64,000 bases of DNA, taken from Luzula sylvatica (taxonomy: Eukaryota > Streptophyta > Magnoliopsida > Poales > Juncaceae). The position numbers and the translations under genes are program-made. The notes below the pieces were generated by a model, which saw only the letters and a list, made by a program, of their open reading frames with translations, searched no databases and was not told the origin of the DNA. Below, in pieces: positions 27,267-41,000 of the stretch; positions within the stretch are counted from its first letter, which is position 1; each line of letters starts with the position of its first letter. The stretch spans positions 41,113,543 to 41,177,542 of the forward strand of contig OX326961.1 in NCBI GenBank assembly GCA_946800325.1, written 5' to 3'.

Positions 27267-29125
27267 CGTTAAAATCTTGTTTTGAATCGAAAAACAAACT
27301 TTCTTATTGTTTGTGAAATTTGGTGAAAAGATCTGTAGTAAAAGATACGATACAAATGATCTTAAAACACGTTATTTGAACTCGTCAAAGCGTTAAAATC
27401 TTGTTTTGAATCGAAAAACAAACTTTCTTAGTGTTTGTGAAATTTGGTGAAAAGTTATGTGGTAAAAGATACGATACAAATGATCTAGAAACACGTTATT
27501 TGAACTCCTCAAAGCGTTAAAATCTTGTTTTGAATCGAAAAACAAACTATCTTAGTGTTTGTGAAATTTGGTGAAAAGTTATGTACTAAAAGATACGATA
27601 CAAATGATCTAGAAACACGTTATTTGAACTCCTCAAAGCGTTAAAAGCTTGTTTTGAATCGAAACACAAACTTTCTTAGTGTTTGTGAAATTTCGTGAAA
27701 AGTTATGTAGTAAAAGATACGATACAAAGGATCTAAAAACAGGTTATTTGAACTCCTCAAAGCGTTAAAATCTTGTTTTGAATCGAAAAACAAACTTTCT
27801 TAGTGTTTGTGAAATTTGGAGAAAAGGTACGTACTAAAAGATACGATACAAATGATCTTAAAACACGTCATTTGAACTACTCAAAGCGTTAAAATCTTGT
27901 TTTGAATCGAAAAACAAACTTTCTTAGTGTTTGTGAAATTCGGTGAAAAGTTATGTAGTAAAAGATACGGTTCAAATGATCTAAAAACACGTTATTTGAG
28001 CTCCTCAAAGCGTTAAAATCTTGTTTAGAATCGAAAAACAAACTAACTTAGTGTTTGTGAAATTTGGTGAAAAGTTATGTACTAAAAGATACGATACAAA
28101 TGATCTTAAAACACGTTATTTGAACTCGTCAAAGCGTTAAAATCTTGTTTTGAATCTAAAAACAAACTTTCTTAGTGTTTGTGAAATTTTGTGAAAAGTT
28201 ACGTGGTAAAAGATACGATACAAATGATCTACAGACACGTTATTTGAACTCCTCACAGCGTTAAAATCTTGTTTTGAATCGAAAAACAAACTATCTTAGT
28301 GTTTGTGAAATTTGGTGAAAAGTTATGTAGTAAAAGATACGATACAAAGGATCTAAAAACACGTTATTTGAACTCCTCAAAGCGTTAAAATCTTGTTTTG
28401 AATCGAAAAACAAACTTTCTTGGTGTTTGTGAAATTTGGTGAAAAGTTACGTAGTAAAAGATACGATACAAATGATCTACAAACATGTTATTTGAACTAC
28501 TCAAAGCGTTAAAATCTTGTTTTGAATCGAAAAACAAACTTTCTTAGTGTTTGTGAAATTTGGAGAAAAGTTACGTAGTAAAAGATACGATACAAATGAT
28601 CTTAAAACACGTTATTTGAACTACTCAAAGCGTTAAAATATTGTTTTGAATCGAAAAACAAACTATGTTAGTGTTTGTGAAAATTGGTGAAAAGTTATGT
28701 ACTAAAAGGTACGATACAAATGATCTAAAAACACGTTATTTGAACTCCTCAAAGCGTTAAAAGCTTGTTTTGAATCGAAACTCAAACTTTCTTAGTGTTT
28801 GTGAAATTTCGTGAAAAGTTATGTAGTAAAAGATACGATACAAATGATCTAAAACATGTTATTTGAACTCCTCAAAGCGTTAAAATCTTGTTTTGAATCG
28901 AAAAACAAACTTTCTTAGTGTTTGTGAAATTTGGTGAATAGTTATGTAGAAAAAGATACGATACAAAGGATCTAAAAACACGTTATTTGAACTCCTCAAA
29001 GCGTTAAAATCTTGTTTTGAATCGAAAAACAAACTTTCTTAGTGTTTGTGAAATTTGGTGATAACTTATGTAGTAAAAGATACGATACAAATGATCTTAA
29101 AACACGTTATTTGAACTCGTCAAAG
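27267..29125 (+). repeat. Complete 15-mer HOR (A to O), copy at 27.3 kb
   Basis: A to O, 1,859 bp. It shows the subfamily markers F with ggttc, G with aactaac, K followed by a tattg L, and N with tagaaaaag. E has a private aaaagg change. B still has the normal aaatgatc, unlike the copies at 32.8, 44.0 and 45.9 kb. Confidence 0.85.
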
Positions 29126-29249
29126 CGTTAAAATCTTGTTTTGAATCGAAAAACAAACTTTCTTAGTGTTTGTGAAATTTGGTGAAAAGTTATGTGGTAA
29201 AAGATACGGTACAAATGATCTAAAAACACGTTATTTGAACTCCTCAAAG

Positions 29250-29374
29250 CGTTAAAAATCTTGTTTTGAATCGAAAAACAAACTATGTTAGTGTTTGTGA
29301 AATTTGGTGAAAAGTTATGTACTAAAAGGTACGATACAAATGATCTAAAAACACGTTATTTGAACTCCTCAAAG
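29250..29374 (+). repeat. 125-bp L monomer with an extra A
   Basis: Five A bases instead of four at phase 5-8. The same insertion is at 34,827-34,951 and 47,839-47,963, where the preceding bases also changed from gcg to gcc. The insertion therefore came first and the G to C change came after the 45-monomer duplication. Confidence 0.85.
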
Positions 29375-29869
29375 CGTTAAAAGCTTGTTTTGAATCGAAA
29401 CTCAAACTTTCTTAGTGTTTGTGAAATTTCGTGAAAAGTTATGTAGTAAAAGATACGATACAAATGATCTAAAACATGTTATTTGAACTCCTCAAAGCAT
29501 TAAAATCTTGTTTTGAATCGAAAAACAAACTTTCTTAGTGTTTGTGAAATTTGGTGAATAGTTATGTAGTAAAAGATACGATACAAAGGATCTAAAAACA
29601 CGTTATTTGAACTCCTCAAAGCGTTAAAATCTTGTTTTGAATCGAAAAACAAACTTTCTTAGTGTTTGTGAAATTTGGTGAAAAGTTATGTACTAAAAGA
29701 TACGATACAAATGATCTAGAAACACGTTATTTGAACTCCTCAAAGCGTTAAAATCTTGTTTTGAATCGAAAAACAAACTTTCTTAGTGTTTGTGAAATTT
29801 GGTGATAAGTTATGTAGTAAAAGATACGATACAAATGATCTTAAAACACGTTATTTGAACTCGTCAAAG

Positions 29870-31232
29870 CGTTAAAATCTGGTTTTGAATCGAAAAACAA
29901 ACTTTCTTAGTGTTTGTGAAATTTGGTGAAAAGTTATGTGGTAAAAGATACGGTACAAATGATCTAAAAACACGTTATTTGAACTCCTCAAAGCGTTAAA
30001 ATCTTGTTTTGAATCGAAAAACAAACTATGTTAGTGTTTGTGAAATTTGGTGAAAAGTTATGTACTAAAAGGTACGATACAAATGATCTAAAAACACGTT
30101 ATTTGAACTCCTCAAAGCGTTAAAAGCTTGTTTTGAATCGAAACTCAAACTTTCTTAGTGTTTGTGAAATTTCGTGAAAAGTTATGTAGTAAAAGATACG
30201 ATACAAATGATCTAAAACATGTTATTTGAACTCCTCAAAGCGTTAAAATCTTGTTTTGAATCGAAAAACAAACTTTCTTAGTGTTTGTGAAATTTGGTGA
30301 ATAGTTATGTAGTAAAAGATACGATACAAAGGATCTAAAAACACGTTATTTGAACTCCTCAAAGCGTTAAAATCTTGTTTTGAATCGAAAAACCAACTTT
30401 CTTAGTGTTTGTGAAATTTGGTGAAAAGTTACGTAGTAAAAGATACGATACAAATGATCTACAAACATGTTATTTGAACTACTCAAAGCGTTAAAATCTT
30501 GTTTTGAATCGAAAAACAAACTTTCTTAGTGTTTGTGAAATTTGGAGAAAAGTTACGTAGTAAAAGATACGATACAAATGATCTTAAAACACGTTATTTG
30601 AACTACTCAAAGCGTTAAAATCTTGTTTTGAATCGAAAAACAAACTTTCTTAGTGTTTGTGAAATTAGGTGAAAAGTTATGTAGTAAAAGATACGGTACA
30701 AATGATCTAAAAACACGTTATTTGAGCTCCTCAAAGCGTTAAAATCTTGTTCAGAATCGAAAAACAAACTATCTTAGTGTTTGTGAAATTTGGTGAAAAG
30801 TTATGTACTAAAAGATACGATACAAATGATCTTAAAACACGTTATTTGAACTCGTCAAACCGTTAAAATCTTGTTTTGAATCTAAAAACAAACTATCTTA
30901 GTGTTTGTGAAATTTGGTGAAAAGTTATGTACTGAAAGATACGATACAAATGATCTAGAAACACGTTATTTGAACTCCTCAAAGCGTTAAAAGCTTGTTT
31001 TGAATCGAAACACAAACTTTCTTAGTGTTTGTGAAATTTCGTGAAAAGTTATGTAGTAAAAGATACGATACAAAGGATCTAAAAACACGTTATTTGAACT
31101 CCTCAAAACGTTAAAATCTTGTTTTGACTCGAAAAACAAACTTTCTTAGTGTTTGTGAAATTTGGTGATAAGTTATGTAGTAAAAGATACGATACAAATG
31201 ATCTTAAAACACGTTATTTGAACTCGTCAAAG
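29870..31232 (+). repeat. 11-mer HOR (Q L M N J K F G R D O'), 1,363 bp
   Basis: A clear example of the second HOR family: 11 x 124 minus 1, because M is 123 bp. The next Q starts at 31,233. The same order is seen near 48.5-49.8 kb, where the gtgg marker recurs at 48,527 and 49,890, again 1,363 bp apart. G here carries the cag form (16 C, 17 A) and F has the A variant at 55. Confidence 0.8.
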
Positions 31233-32099
31233 CGTTAAAATCTTGTTTTGAATCGAAAAACAAACTTTCTTAGTGTTTGTGAAATTTGGTGAAAAGTTAT
31301 GTGGTAAAAGATACGGTACAAATGATCTAAAAACACGTTATTTGAACTCCTCAAAGCGTTAAAATCTTGTTTTGAATCGAAAAACAAACTATGTTAGTGT
31401 TTGTGAAATTTGGTGAAAAGTTATGTACAAAAAGGTACGATACAAATGATCTAAAAACACGTTATTTGAACTCCTCAAAGCGTTAAAAGCTTGTTTTGAA
31501 TCGAAACTCAAACTTTCTTAGTGTTTATGAAATTTCGTGAAAAGTTATGTAGTAAAAGATACGATACAAATGATCTAAAACATGTTATTTGAACTCCTCA
31601 AAGCGTTAAAATCTTGTTTTGAATCGAAAAACAAACTTTCTTAGTGTTTGTGAAATTTGGTGAAAAGTTATGTAGTAAAAGATACGATACAAAGGATCTA
31701 AAAACACGTTATTTGAACTCCTCAAAGCGTTAAAATCTTGTTTTGAATCGAAAAACAAACTTTCTTAGTGTTTGTGAAATTTGGTGAAAAGTTATGTAGT
31801 AAAAGATACGATACAAATGATCTAGAAACACGTTATTTGAACTCCTCAAAGCGTTAAAATCTTGTTTTGAATCGAAAAACAAACTTTCTTAGTGTTTGTG
31901 AAATTTGGTGAAAAGTTATGTAGTAAAAGATACGATACAAAGGATCTAAAAACACGTTATTTGAACTCCTCAAAGCGTTAAAATCTTGTTTTGAATCGAA
32001 AAACAAACTTTCTTAGTGTTTGTGAAATTTGGTGAAAAGTTATGTACTAAAAGATACGATACAAATGATCTAGAAACACGTTATTTGAACTCTTCAAAG

Positions 32100-32223
32100 C
32101 GTTAAAAGCTTGTTTTCAATCGAAACACAAACTTTCTTAGTGTTTGTGAAATTTCGTGAAAAGTTATGTAGTAAAAGATACGATACAAAGGATCTAAAAA
32201 CACGTTATTTGAACTACTCAAAG
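32100..32223 (+). repeat. Hybrid D/K monomer at duplication junction
   Basis: It has type D markers (HindIII form, 27 C, 56 C, 91 G at 32,190, and A at 97 near 32,197) but ends in the K or E form actactc (32,216). The exchange lies between about 32,197 and 32,216. It also has two private changes, actcttc just before it and ttttcaatc inside it, both copied to 43.24 kb. Confidence 0.8.
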
Positions 32224-35200
32224 CGTTAAAATCTTGTTTTGAATCGAAAAACAAACTTTCTTAGTGTTTGTGAAATTCGGTGAAAAGTTATGTAGTAAAA
32301 GATACGGTACAAATGATCTAAAAACACGTTATTTGAGCTCCTCAAAGCGTTAAAATCTTGTTTAGAATCGAAAAACAAACTATCTTAGTGTTTGTGAAAT
32401 TTGGTGAAAAGTTATGTACTAAAAGATACGATACAAATGATCTTAAAACACGTTATTTGAACTCGTCAAAGCGTTAAAATCTTGTTTTGAATCTAAAAAC
32501 AAACTTTCTTAGTGTTTGTGAAATTTTGTGAAAAGTTACGTGGTAAAAGATACGATACAAATGATCTACAAACACGTTATTTGAACTCCTCACAGCGTTA
32601 AAATCTTGTTTTGAATCGAAAAACAAACTATCTTAGTGTTTGTGAAATTTGGTGAAAAGTTATGTACGAAAAGATACGATACAAATGATCTAAAAACACG
32701 TCATTTGAGCTCCTCAAAGCGTTAAAAGCTTGTTTTGAATCGAAAAACAAACTTTCTTAGTGTTTGTGATATTTGGTGATAAGTTATGTAGTAAAAGATA
32801 TGATACAAATGATCTTAAAACACGTTATTTGAACTCGTGAAAGCGTTAAAATCTTGTTTTGAATCGAAAAACAAACTTTCTTATTGTTTGTGAAATTTGG
32901 TGAAAAGATCTGTAGTAAAAGATACGATACAAATGATCTTAAAACACGTTATTTGAACTCGTCAAAGCGTTAAAATCTTGTTTTGAATCGAAAAACAAAC
33001 TTTCTTAGTGTTTGTGAAATTTGGTGAAAAGTTATGTGGTAAAAGATACGATACAAATAATCTAGAAACACGTTATTTGAACTCCTCAAAGCGTTAAAAT
33101 CTTGTTTTGAATCGAAAAACAAACTATCTTAGTGTTTGTGAAATTTGGTGAAAAGTTATGTACTAAAAGATACGATACAAATGATCTAGAAACACGTTAT
33201 TTGAACTCCTCAAAGCGTTAAAAGCTTGTTTTGAATCGAAACACAAACTTTCTTAGTGTTTGTGAAATTTCGTGAAAAGTTATGTAGTAAAAGATACGAT
33301 ACAAAGGATCTAAAAACAGGTTATTTGAACTCCTCAAAGCGTTAAAATCTTGTTTTGAATCGAAAAACAAACTTTCTTAGTGTTTGTGAAATTTGGAGAA
33401 AAGTTACGTACTAAAAGATACGATACAAATGATCTTAAAACACGTCATTTGAACTACTCAAAGCGTTAAAATCTTGTTTTGAATCGAAAAACAAACTTTC
33501 TTAGTGTTTGTGAAATTCGGTGAAAAGTTATGTAGTAAAAGATACGGTTCAAATGATCTAAAAACACGTTATTTGAGCTCCTCAAAGCGTTAAAATCTTG
33601 TTTAGAATCGAAAAACAAACTAACTTAGTGTTTGTGAAATTTGGTGAAAAGTTATGTACTAAAAGATACGATACAAATGATCTTAAAACACGTTATTTGA
33701 ACTCGTCAAAGCGTTAAAATCTTGTTTTGAATCTAAAAACAAACTTTCTTAGTGTTTGTGAAATTTTGTGAAAAGTTACGTGGTAAAAGATACGATACAA
33801 ATGATCTACAGACACGTTATTTGAACTCCTCACAGCGTTAAAATCTTGTTTTGAATCGAAAAACAAACTATCTTAGTGTTTGTGAAATTTGGTGAAAAGT
33901 TATGTAGTAAAAGATACGATACAAAGGATCTAAAAACACGTTATTTGAACTCCTCAAAGCGTTAAAATCTTGTTTTGAATCGAAAAACAAACTTTCTTGG
34001 TGTTTGTGAAATTTGGTGAAAAGTTACGTAGTAAAAGATACGATACAAATGATCTACAAACATGTTATTTGAACTACTCAAAGCGTTAAAATCTTGTTTT
34101 GAATCGAAAAACAAACTTTCTTAGTGTTTGTGAAATTTGGAGAAAAGTTACGTAGTAAAAGATACGATACAAATGATCTTAAAACACGTTATTTGAACTA
34201 CTCAAAGCGTTAAAATATTGTTTTGAATCGAAAAACAAACTATGTTAGTGTTTGTGAAAATTGGTGAAAAGTTATGTACTAAAAGGTACGATACAAATGA
34301 TCTAAAAACACGTTATTTGAACTCCTCAAAGCGTTAAAAGCTTGTTTTGAATCGAAACTCAAACTTTCTTAGTGTTTGTGAAATTTCGTGAAAAGTTATG
34401 TAGTAAAAGATACGATACAAATGATCTAAAACATGTTATTTGAACTCCTCAAAGCGTTAAAATCTTGTTTTGAATCGAAAAACAAACTTTCTTAGTGTTT
34501 GTGAAATTTGGTGAATAGTTATGTAGAAAAAGATACGATACAAAGGATCTAAAAACACGTTATTTGAACTCCTCAAAGCGTTAAAATCTTGTTTTGAATC
34601 GAAAAACAAACTTTCTTAGTGTTTGTGAAATTTGGTGATAACTTATGTAGTAAAAGATACGATACAAATGATCTTAAAACACGTTATTTGAACTCGTCAA
34701 AGCGTTAAAATCTTGTTTTGAATCGAAAAACAAACTTTCTTAGTGTTTGTGAAATTTGGTGAAAAGTTATGTGGTAAAAGATACGGTACAAATGATCTAA
34801 AAACACGTTATTTGAACTCCTCAAAGCCTTAAAAATCTTGTTTTGAATCGAAAAACAAACTATGTTAGTGTTTGTGAAATTTGGTGAAAAGTTATGTACT
34901 AAAAGGTACGATACAAATGATCTAAAAACACGTTATTTGAACTCCTCAAAGCGTTAAAAGCTTGTTTTGAATCGAAACTCAAACTTTCTTAGTGTTTGTG
35001 AAATTTCGTGAAAAGTTATGTAGTAAAAGATACGATACAAATGATCTAAAACATGTTATTTGAACTCCTCAAAGCGTTAAAATCTTGTTTTGAATCGAAA
35101 AACAAACTTTCTTAGTGTTTGTGAAATTTGGTGAATAGTTATGTAGTAAAAGATACGATACAAAGGATCTAAAAACACGTTATTTGAACTCCTCAAAGCG

Positions 35201-37800
35201 TTAAAATCTTGTTTTGAATCGAAAAACAAACTTTCTTAGTGTTTGTGAAATTTGGTGAAAAGTTATGTACTAAAAGATACGATACAAATGATCTAGAAAC
35301 ACGTTATTTGAACTCCTCAAAGCGTTAAAATCTTGTTTTCAATCGAAAAACAAACTTTCTTAGTGTTTGTGAAATTTGGTGATAAGTTATGTAGTAAAAG
35401 ATACGATACAAATGATCTTAAAACACGTTATTTGAACTCGTCAAAGCGTTAAAATCTGGTTTTGAATCGAAAAACAAACTTTCTTAGTGTTTGTGAAATT
35501 TGGTGAAAAGTTATGTGGTAAAAGATACGGTACAAATGATCTAAAAACACGTTATTTGAACTCCTCAAAGCGTTAAAATCTTGTTTTGAATCGAAAAACA
35601 AACTATGTTAGTGTTTGTGAAATTTGGTGAAAAGTTATGTACTAAAAGGTACGATACAAATGATCTAAAAACACGTTATTTGAACTCCTCAAAGCGTTAA
35701 AAGCTTGTTTTGAATCGAAACTCAAACTTTCTTAGTGTTTGTGAAATTTCGTGAAAAGTTATGTAGTAAAAGATACGATACAAATGATCTAAAACATGTT
35801 ATTTGAACTCCTCAAAGCGTTAAAATCTTGTTTTGAATCGAAAAACAAACTTTCTTAGTGTTTGTGAAATTTGGTGAATAGTTATGTAGTAAAAGATACG
35901 ATACAAAGGATCTAAAAACACGTTATTTGAACTCCTCAAAGCGTTAAAATCTTGTTTTGAATCGAAAAACCAACTTTCTTAGTGTTTGTGAAATTTGGTG
36001 AAAAGTTACGTAGTAAAAGATACGATACAAATGATCTACAAACATGTTATTTGAACTACTCAAAGCGTTAAAATCTTGTTTTGAATCGAAAAACAAACTT
36101 TCTTAGTGTTTGTGAAATTTGGAGAAAAGTTACGTAGTAAAAGATACGATACAAATGATCTTAAAACACGTTATTTGAACTACTCAAAGCGTTAAAATCT
36201 TGTTTTGAATCGAAAAACAAACTTTCTTAGTGTTTGTGAAATTAGGTGAAAAGTTATGTAGTAAAAGATACGGTACAAATGATCTAAAAACACGTTATTT
36301 GAGCTCCTCAAAGCGTTAAAATCTTGTTCAGAATCGAAAAACAAACTATCTTAGTGTTTGTGAAATTTGGTGAAAAGTTATGTACTAAAAGATACGATAC
36401 AAATGATCTTAAAACACGTTATTTGAACTCGTCAAACCGTTAAAATCTTGTTTTGAATCTAAAAACAAACTATCTTAGTGTTTGTGAAATTTGGTGAAAA
36501 GTTATGTACTGAAAGATACGATACAAATGATCTAGAAACACGTTATTTGAACTCCTCAAAGCGTTAAAAGCTTGTTTTGAATCGAAACACAAACTTTCTT
36601 AGTGTTTGTGAAATTTCGTGAAAAGTTATGTAGTAAAAGATACGATACAAAGGATCTAAAAACACGTTATTTGAACTCCTCAAAACGTTAAAATCTTGTT
36701 TTGAATCGAAAAACAAACTTTCTTAGTGTTTGTGAAATTTGGTGATAAGTTATGTAGTAAAAGATACGATACAAATGATCTTAAAACACGTTATTTGAAC
36801 TCGTCAAAGCGTTAAAATCTTGTTTTGAATCGAAAAACAAACTTTCTTAGTGTTTGTGAAATTTGGTGAAAAGTTATGTGGTAAAAGATACGGTACAAAT
36901 GATCTAAAAACACGTTATTTGAACTCCTCAAAGCGTTAAAATCTTGTTTTGAATCGAAAAACAAACTATGTTAGTGTTTGTGAAATTTGGTGAAAAGTTA
37001 TGTACAAAAAGGTACGATACAAATGATCTAAAAACACGTTATTTGAACTCCTCAAAGCGTTAAAAGCTTGTTTTGAATCGAAACTCAAACTTTCTTAGTG
37101 TTTATGAAATTTCGTGAAAAGTTATGTAGTAAAAGATACGATACAAATGATCTAAAACATGTTATTTGAACTCCTCAAAGCGTTAAAATCTTGTTTTGAA
37201 TCGAAAAACAAACTTTCTTAGTGTTTGTGAAATTTGGTGAAAAGTTATGTAGTAAAAGATACGATACAAAGGATCTAAAAACACGTTATTTGAACTCCTC
37301 AAAGCGTTAAAATCTTGTTTTGAATCGAAAAACAAACTTTCTTAGTGTTTGTGAAATTTGGTGAAAAGTTATGTAGTAAAAGATACGATACAAATGATCT
37401 AGAAACACGTTATTTGAACTCCTCAAAGCGTTAAAATCTTGTTTTGAATCGAAAAACAAACTTTCTTAGTGTTTGTGAAATTTGGTGAAAAGTTATGTAG
37501 TAAAAGATACGATACAAAGGATCTAAAAACACGTTATTTGAACTCCTCAAAGCGTTAAAATCTTGTTTTGAATCGAAAAACAAACTTTCTTAGTGTTTGT
37601 GAAATTTGGTGAAAAGTTATGTACTAAAAGATACGATACAAATGATCTAGAAACACGTTATTTGAACTCCTCAAAGCGTTAAAAGCTTGTTTTGAATCGA
37701 AACACAAACTTTCTTAGTGTTTGTGAAATTTCGTGAAAAGTTATGTAGTAAAAGATACGATACAAAGGATCTAAAAACACGTTATTTGAACTCCTCAAAG
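32224..37800 (+). repeat. 45-monomer tandem unit, copy 2 (5,577 bp)
   Basis: This is the adjacent duplicate of the 26.6-32.2 kb unit. Private differences include caaataatc at 33,058 and the gcctt change at 34,827-34,828. Both are then inherited by later copies near 44-48 kb, which makes this unit their ancestor, or a closer relative of it than copy 1. Confidence 0.88.
32844..34702 (+). repeat. Complete 15-mer HOR (A to O), copy at 32.8 kb
   Basis: A to O, 1,859 bp, inside copy 2 of the 45-monomer unit. It carries the new caaataatc change in B (33,058), which then appears only at 44,211 and 46,070. Confidence 0.85.
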
Positions 37801-38048
37801 CGTTAAAATCTTGTTTTGAATCGAAAAACAAACTTTCTTAGTGTTTGTGAAATTTGGTGATAAGTTATGTAGTAAAAGATACGATACAAATGATCTTAAA
37901 ACACGTTATTTGAACTCGTCAAAGCGTTAAAATCTTGTTTTGAATCGAAAAACAAACTTTCTTAGTGTTTGTGAAATTTGGTGAAAAGTTATGTGGTAAA
38001 AGATACGGTACAAATGATCTAAAAACACGTTATTTGAACTCCTCAAAG
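35323..38048 (+). repeat. 22-monomer tandem unit, copy 1 (2,726 bp)
   Basis: Reads O', then Q L M N J K F G R D O', then Q L' M T U T P D O', then Q. The 11-mer is followed by a shorter 9-mer derivative (1,115 bp from Q at 36,810 to Q at 37,925). Markers 2,726 bp apart are tctgg (35,458 and 38,184), aaccaac (35,970 and 38,696) and ttcagaa (36,328 and 39,054). Confidence 0.85.
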
Positions 38049-41000
38049 CGTTAAAATCTTGTTTTGAATCGAAAAACAAACTTTCTTAGTGTTTGTGAAA
38101 TTTGGTGATAAGTTATGTAGTAAAAGATACGATACAAATGATCTTAAAACACGTTATTTGAACTCGTCAAAGCGTTAAAATCTGGTTTTGAATCGAAAAA
38201 CAAACTTTCTTAGTGTTTGTGAAATTTGGTGAAAAGTTATGTGGTAAAAGATACGGTACAAATGATCTAAAAACACGTTATTTGAACTCCTCAAAGCGTT
38301 AAAATCTTGTTTTGAATCGAAAAACAAACTATGTTAGTGTTTGTGAAATTTGGTGAAAAGTTATGTACTAAAAGGTACGATACAAATGATCTAAAAACAC
38401 GTTATTTGAACTCCTCAAAGCGTTAAAAGCTTGTTTTGAATCGAAACTCAAACTTTCTTAGTGTTTGTGAAATTTCGTGAAAAGTTATGTAGTAAAAGAT
38501 ACGATACAAATGATCTAAAACATGTTATTTGAACTCCTCAAAGCGTTAAAATCTTGTTTTGAATCGAAAAACAAACTTTCTTAGTGTTTGTGAAATTTGG
38601 TGAATAGTTATGTAGTAAAAGATACGATACAAAGGATCTAAAAACACGTTATTTGAACTCCTCAAAGCGTTAAAATCTTGTTTTGAATCGAAAAACCAAC
38701 TTTCTTAGTGTTTGTGAAATTTGGTGAAAAGTTACGTAGTAAAAGATACGATACAAATGATCTACAAACATGTTATTTGAACTACTCAAAGCGTTAAAAT
38801 CTTGTTTTGAATCGAAAAACAAACTTTCTTAGTGTTTGTGAAATTTGGAGAAAAGTTACGTAGTAAAAGATACGATACAAATGATCTTAAAACACGTTAT
38901 TTGAACTACTCAAAGCGTTAAAATCTTGTTTTGAATCGAAAAACAAACTTTCTTAGTGTTTGTGAAATTAGGTGAAAAGTTATGTAGTAAAAGATACGGT
39001 ACAAATGATCTAAAAACACGTTATTTGAGCTCCTCAAAGCGTTAAAATCTTGTTCAGAATCGAAAAACAAACTATCTTAGTGTTTGTGAAATTTGGTGAA
39101 AAGTTATGTACTAAAAGATACGATACAAATGATCTTAAAACACGTTATTTGAACTCGTCAAACCGTTAAAATCTTGTTTTGAATCTAAAAACAAACTATC
39201 TTAGTGTTTGTGAAATTTGGTGAAAAGTTATGTACTGAAAGATACGATACAAATGATCTAGAAACACGTTATTTGAACTCCTCAAAGCGTTAAAAGCTTG
39301 TTTTGAATCGAAACACAAACTTTCTTAGTGTTTGTGAAATTTCGTGAAAAGTTATGTAGTAAAAGATACGATACAAAGGATCTAAAAACACGTTATTTGA
39401 ACTCCTCAAAACGTTAAAATCTTGTTTTGAATCGAAAAACAAACTTTCTTAGTGTTTGTGAAATTTGGTGATAAGTTATGTAGTAAAAGATACGATACAA
39501 ATGATCTTAAAACACGTTATTTGAACTCGTCAAAGCGTTAAAATCTTGTTTTGAATCGAAAAACAAACTTTCTTAGTGTTTGTGAAATTTGGTGAAAAGT
39601 TATGTGGTAAAAGATACGGTACAAATGATCTAAAAACACGTTATTTGAACTCCTCAAAGCGTTAAAATCTTGTTTTGAATCGAAAAACAAACTATGTTAG
39701 TGTTTGTGAAATTTGGTGAAAAGTTATGTACAAAAAGGTACGATACAAATGATCTAAAAACACGTTATTTGAACTCCTCAAAGCGTTAAAAGCTTGTTTT
39801 GAATCGAAACTCAAACTTTCTTAGTGTTTATGAAATTTCGTGAAAAGTTATGTAGTAAAAGATACGATACAAATGATCTAAAACATGTTATTTGAACTCC
39901 TCAAAGCGTTAAAATCTTGTTTTGAATCGAAAAACAAACTTTCTTAGTGTTTGTGAAATTTGGTGAAAAGTTATGTAGTAAAAGATACGATACAAAGGAT
40001 CTAAAAACACGTTATTTGAACTCCTCAAAGCGTTAAAATCTTGTTTTGAATCGAAAAACAAACTTTCTTAGTGTTTGTGAAATTTGGTGAAAAGTTATGT
40101 AGTAAAAGATACGATACAAATGATCTAGAAACACGTTATTTGAACTCCTCAAAGCGTTAAAATCTTGTTTTGAATCGAAAAACAAACTTTCTTAGTGTTT
40201 GTGAAATTTGGTGAAAAGTTATGTAGTAAAAGATACGATACAAAGGATCTAAAAACACGTTATTTGAACTCCTCAAAGCGTTAAAATCTTGTTTTGAATC
40301 GAAAAACAAACTTTCTTAGTGTTTGTGAAATTTGGTGAAAAGTTATGTACTAAAAGATACGATACAAATGATCTAGAAACACGTTATTTGAACTCCTCAA
40401 AGCGTTAAAAGCTTGTTTTGAATCGAAACACAAACTTTCTTAGTGTTTGTGAAATTTCGTGAAAAGTTATGTAGTAAAAGATACGATACAAAGGATCTAA
40501 AAACACGTTATTTGAACTCCTCAAAGCGTTAAAATCTTGTTTTGAATCGAAAAACAAACTTTCTTAGTGTTTGTGAAATTTGGTGATAAGTTATGTAGTA
40601 AAAGATACGATACAAATGATCTTAAAACACGTTATTTGAACTCGTCAAAGCGTTAAAATCTTGTTTTGAATCGAAAAACAAACTTTCTTAGTGTTTGTGA
40701 AATTTGGTGAAAAGTTATGTGGTAAAAGATACGGTACAAATGATCTAAAAACACGTTATTTGAACTCCTCAAAGCGTTAAAATCTTGTTTTGAATCGAAA
40801 AACAAACTATGTTAGTGTTTGTGAAATTTGGTGAAAAGTTATGTACTAAAAGGTACGATACAAATGATCTTAAAACACGTTATTTGAACTCCTCAAAGCG
40901 TTAAAAGCTTGTTTTGAATCGAAACTCAAACTTTCTTAGTGTTTGTGAAATTTCGTGAAAAGTTATGTAGTAAAAGATACGATACAAATGATCTAAAACA

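Larger units (their letters stand above)
26647..32223 (+). repeat. 45-monomer tandem unit, copy 1 (5,577 bp)
   Basis: Rare markers recur 5,577 bp to the right: the 125-bp monomer (29,250 and 34,827), tctgg (29,881 and 35,458), aaccaac (30,393 and 35,970), ttcagaa (30,751 and 36,328) and gtttatg (about 31,526 and 37,103). The unit contains a complete 15-mer (27,267) and an 11-mer (29,870). Confidence 0.88.

Noticed and set aside
35323..40774. 22-monomer unit as two copies of the same 11-mer
   Set aside because: The length fits 2 x 1,363, but the second half is a different 9-mer derivative plus Q and O', not a second Q to O' 11-mer.
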